From: a bacterium | GTDB lineage: Bacteria; Patescibacteriota; Minisyncoccia; UBA6257; GWB1-50-10 | Length of the DNA: 11,089 bases | Assembly: GCA_027310975.1 (NCBI GenBank) | Contig: DAICZV010000008.1 | Span: 1-11,089, forward strand | Reading direction: 5' to 3' | Part shown: positions 10,110 through 11,089 of the stretch, piece after piece | Layout of the letters: every line of letters starts with the position of its first letter | How positions within the stretch are numbered: the stretch's first letter is position 1 | Program-made: the position numbers and the translations under genes | The notes under the pieces: generated by a model | What the model was told of the DNA's origin: nothing | Databases searched by the model: none | The model's input: only the letters and a program-made list of their open reading frames with translations

Positions 10110-11087
10110 TTATATTAATCCCACTCGTTTTTGTACCTCCGCGATCTTTTTTTCGGCCGCGCTGGCCGCTTTTTTGTCACCGGCACTCAGCATCTTCTTC
10201 ACATCCGCCGGTTTCAAGGCCTTTTTGGCTTTTTGGAAAGGGGTCAGTTCTTTAATGACCGCTTCGGCCACGGCGTTCTTGAAATCAACGTAGGTCGCGT
10301 TTTTAAATGCGCTCTCGGCTTCCTGCACGGTACTATTAATGATACCGGCATAGATTTGTAGGAGATTGGAAATGGCGGGTTTGCTTTGCTCATCGTATTT
10401 TACCTCCCGCCCCGAATCCGTTACGGCGCGCTTGAGCTTGTTCCTTATCTCCTCCGGCGTGTCGTCCAGGAAGAGGCATCCTTGGGGGCGGGATTTGGAC
10501 ATCTTTTTCAACGGGTCATCCAAGCTCATTATCCTTGAGGCGCTCGTGAGGAGCGGCTTGGGTTCAATGAAGGTTTTGCCGAATCGTGCGTTGAACCGGC
10601 GGGCGAGCGTGCGGGCGAGTTCCAGATGCTGGACCTGGTCGTCTCCCACGGGGACGAAGGCGGCGTCATAAAGGAGGATGTCCGCGGCCATGAGGACCGG
10701 ATAATCAAAGAGGCCGGCATTCACGTTCTCCGACTGGCTTTCGGACTTGTCCTTGAACTGCGTCATTCGGCGCAGCTCGCCGAGCGGTGTAAAGTTGTTC
10801 AAAATTACGGCGAGCTCGCTATGGGCCGGGACGGACGATTGCTGGAAGATGACGGATTTTTTGGGGCTGATCCCGGCGGAGAGGTAATCCAAAGCCACGT
10901 TCAAAATCTGCCCCGGTTTTTCCTGGGGGTCAAAATCCTCCGTGAGGGAATGGAGGTCGGCCACGAAAAAATAGCACTCGTATTTTCCGGAATTTTGGAG
11001 CGCCACGAAGTTTTTCAGGGAACCTAAATAGTTCCCGATATGCAATTTTCCCGTCGGCTGGATGCCGGAAATGAGGTGAGGTTTCAT
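10110..11087 (-). CDS. trpS: Tryptophanyl-tRNA synthetase
   Basis: Class Ic TrpRS (325 aa) charges tRNA-Trp; it works as a homodimer in the cytoplasm. Diagnostic features: the HIGH equivalent PTGKLHIGNYLGSL with H16-I17-G18-N19, the FVADLHSLT strand (residues 41-49), GELRRMTQFKDKS (103-115), the Asp-rich DYPVLMAADILLYDAAFVPVGDDQVQHLELAR core that binds tryptophan and adenylate, and KMSKS at 195-199. The C-terminal anticodon-binding helices are complete, ending in KRVGLI. Length is typical. The ATG at 11087 is 2 bases from the window edge, so its ribosome-binding site cannot be seen, but the N terminus aligns with the family. No trp attenuator or other regulation is visible in the window. Confidence 0.96.
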   Translation of the reverse strand: MKPHLISGIQPTGKLHIGNYLGSLKNFVALQNSGKYECYFFVADLHSLTEDFDPQEKPGQILNVALDYLSAGISPKKSVIFQQSSVPAHSELAVILNNFTPLGELRRMTQFKDKSESQSENVNAGLFDYPVLMAADILLYDAAFVPVGDDQVQHLELARTLARRFNARFGKTFIEPKPLLTSASRIMSLDDPLKKMSKSRPQGCLFLDDTPEEIRNKLKRAVTDSGREVKYDEQSKPAISNLLQIYAGIINSTVQEAESAFKNATYVDFKNAVAEAVIKELTPFQKAKKALKPADVKKMLSAGDKKAASAAEKKIAEVQKRVGLI

Positions 11088-11089
11088 AA

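Overview
The window (about 55% GC by eye) looks like bacterial chromosome from a Candidate Phyla Radiation / Patescibacteria genome, probably Parcubacteria-like. This is inferred from three things: an ArgRS whose HIGH motif is replaced by TLAN, an IleRS of the GIHH type carrying unusual insertions, and conserved hypothetical proteins of a style I recall from that group. UGA is used as a stop (mutarotase, smpB, ileS), so the code 25 of Gracilibacteria/SR1 is not in use.

Layout. 1-131: a possible gene tail and two terminators, one per strand. 132-875 (-): aldose-1-epimerase/hexose-6-phosphate mutarotase-like protein. 979-1419 (+): smpB, followed 12 bases later by the tmRNA gene (1432-1746), so both trans-translation factors sit together. 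The tmRNA encodes a recognisable tag, ANKSAVPALAYA. It is followed by a terminator, then a GC-rich, highly structured stretch that ends in a near-perfect second copy of the tmRNA 3' end (1909-1933), then another terminator. 1996-3582 (+): argS. 3584-3658: two perfect 15-bp triloop palindromes that look like two members of one repeat family. 3703-7248 (+): ileS, the most unusual gene here, because an apparently intact histidine-phosphatase domain (about 190 aa) is inserted between the two halves of its CxxC...CxxC zinc module.

7229-10007 (-) is an accessory-looking block: a tightly coupled three-gene operon (two-HTH-like protein, 104-aa protein, ParB/Srx-like protein) followed, after a terminator, by a separately promoted 299-aa hypothetical whose 3' end overlaps ileS by 20 bases. 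10110-11087 (-): trpS, whose terminator hairpin contains the -35 box of the accessory operon.

The core genes all serve translation: three aminoacyl-tRNA synthetases plus the SmpB/tmRNA ribosome-rescue pair. Genes without a Shine-Dalgarno sequence (smpB, argS, ileS, the 299-aa gene) have a -10-like hexamer 4-7 bases upstream of the start and may be leaderless. The mutarotase and the three accessory-operon genes have clear Shine-Dalgarno sequences.
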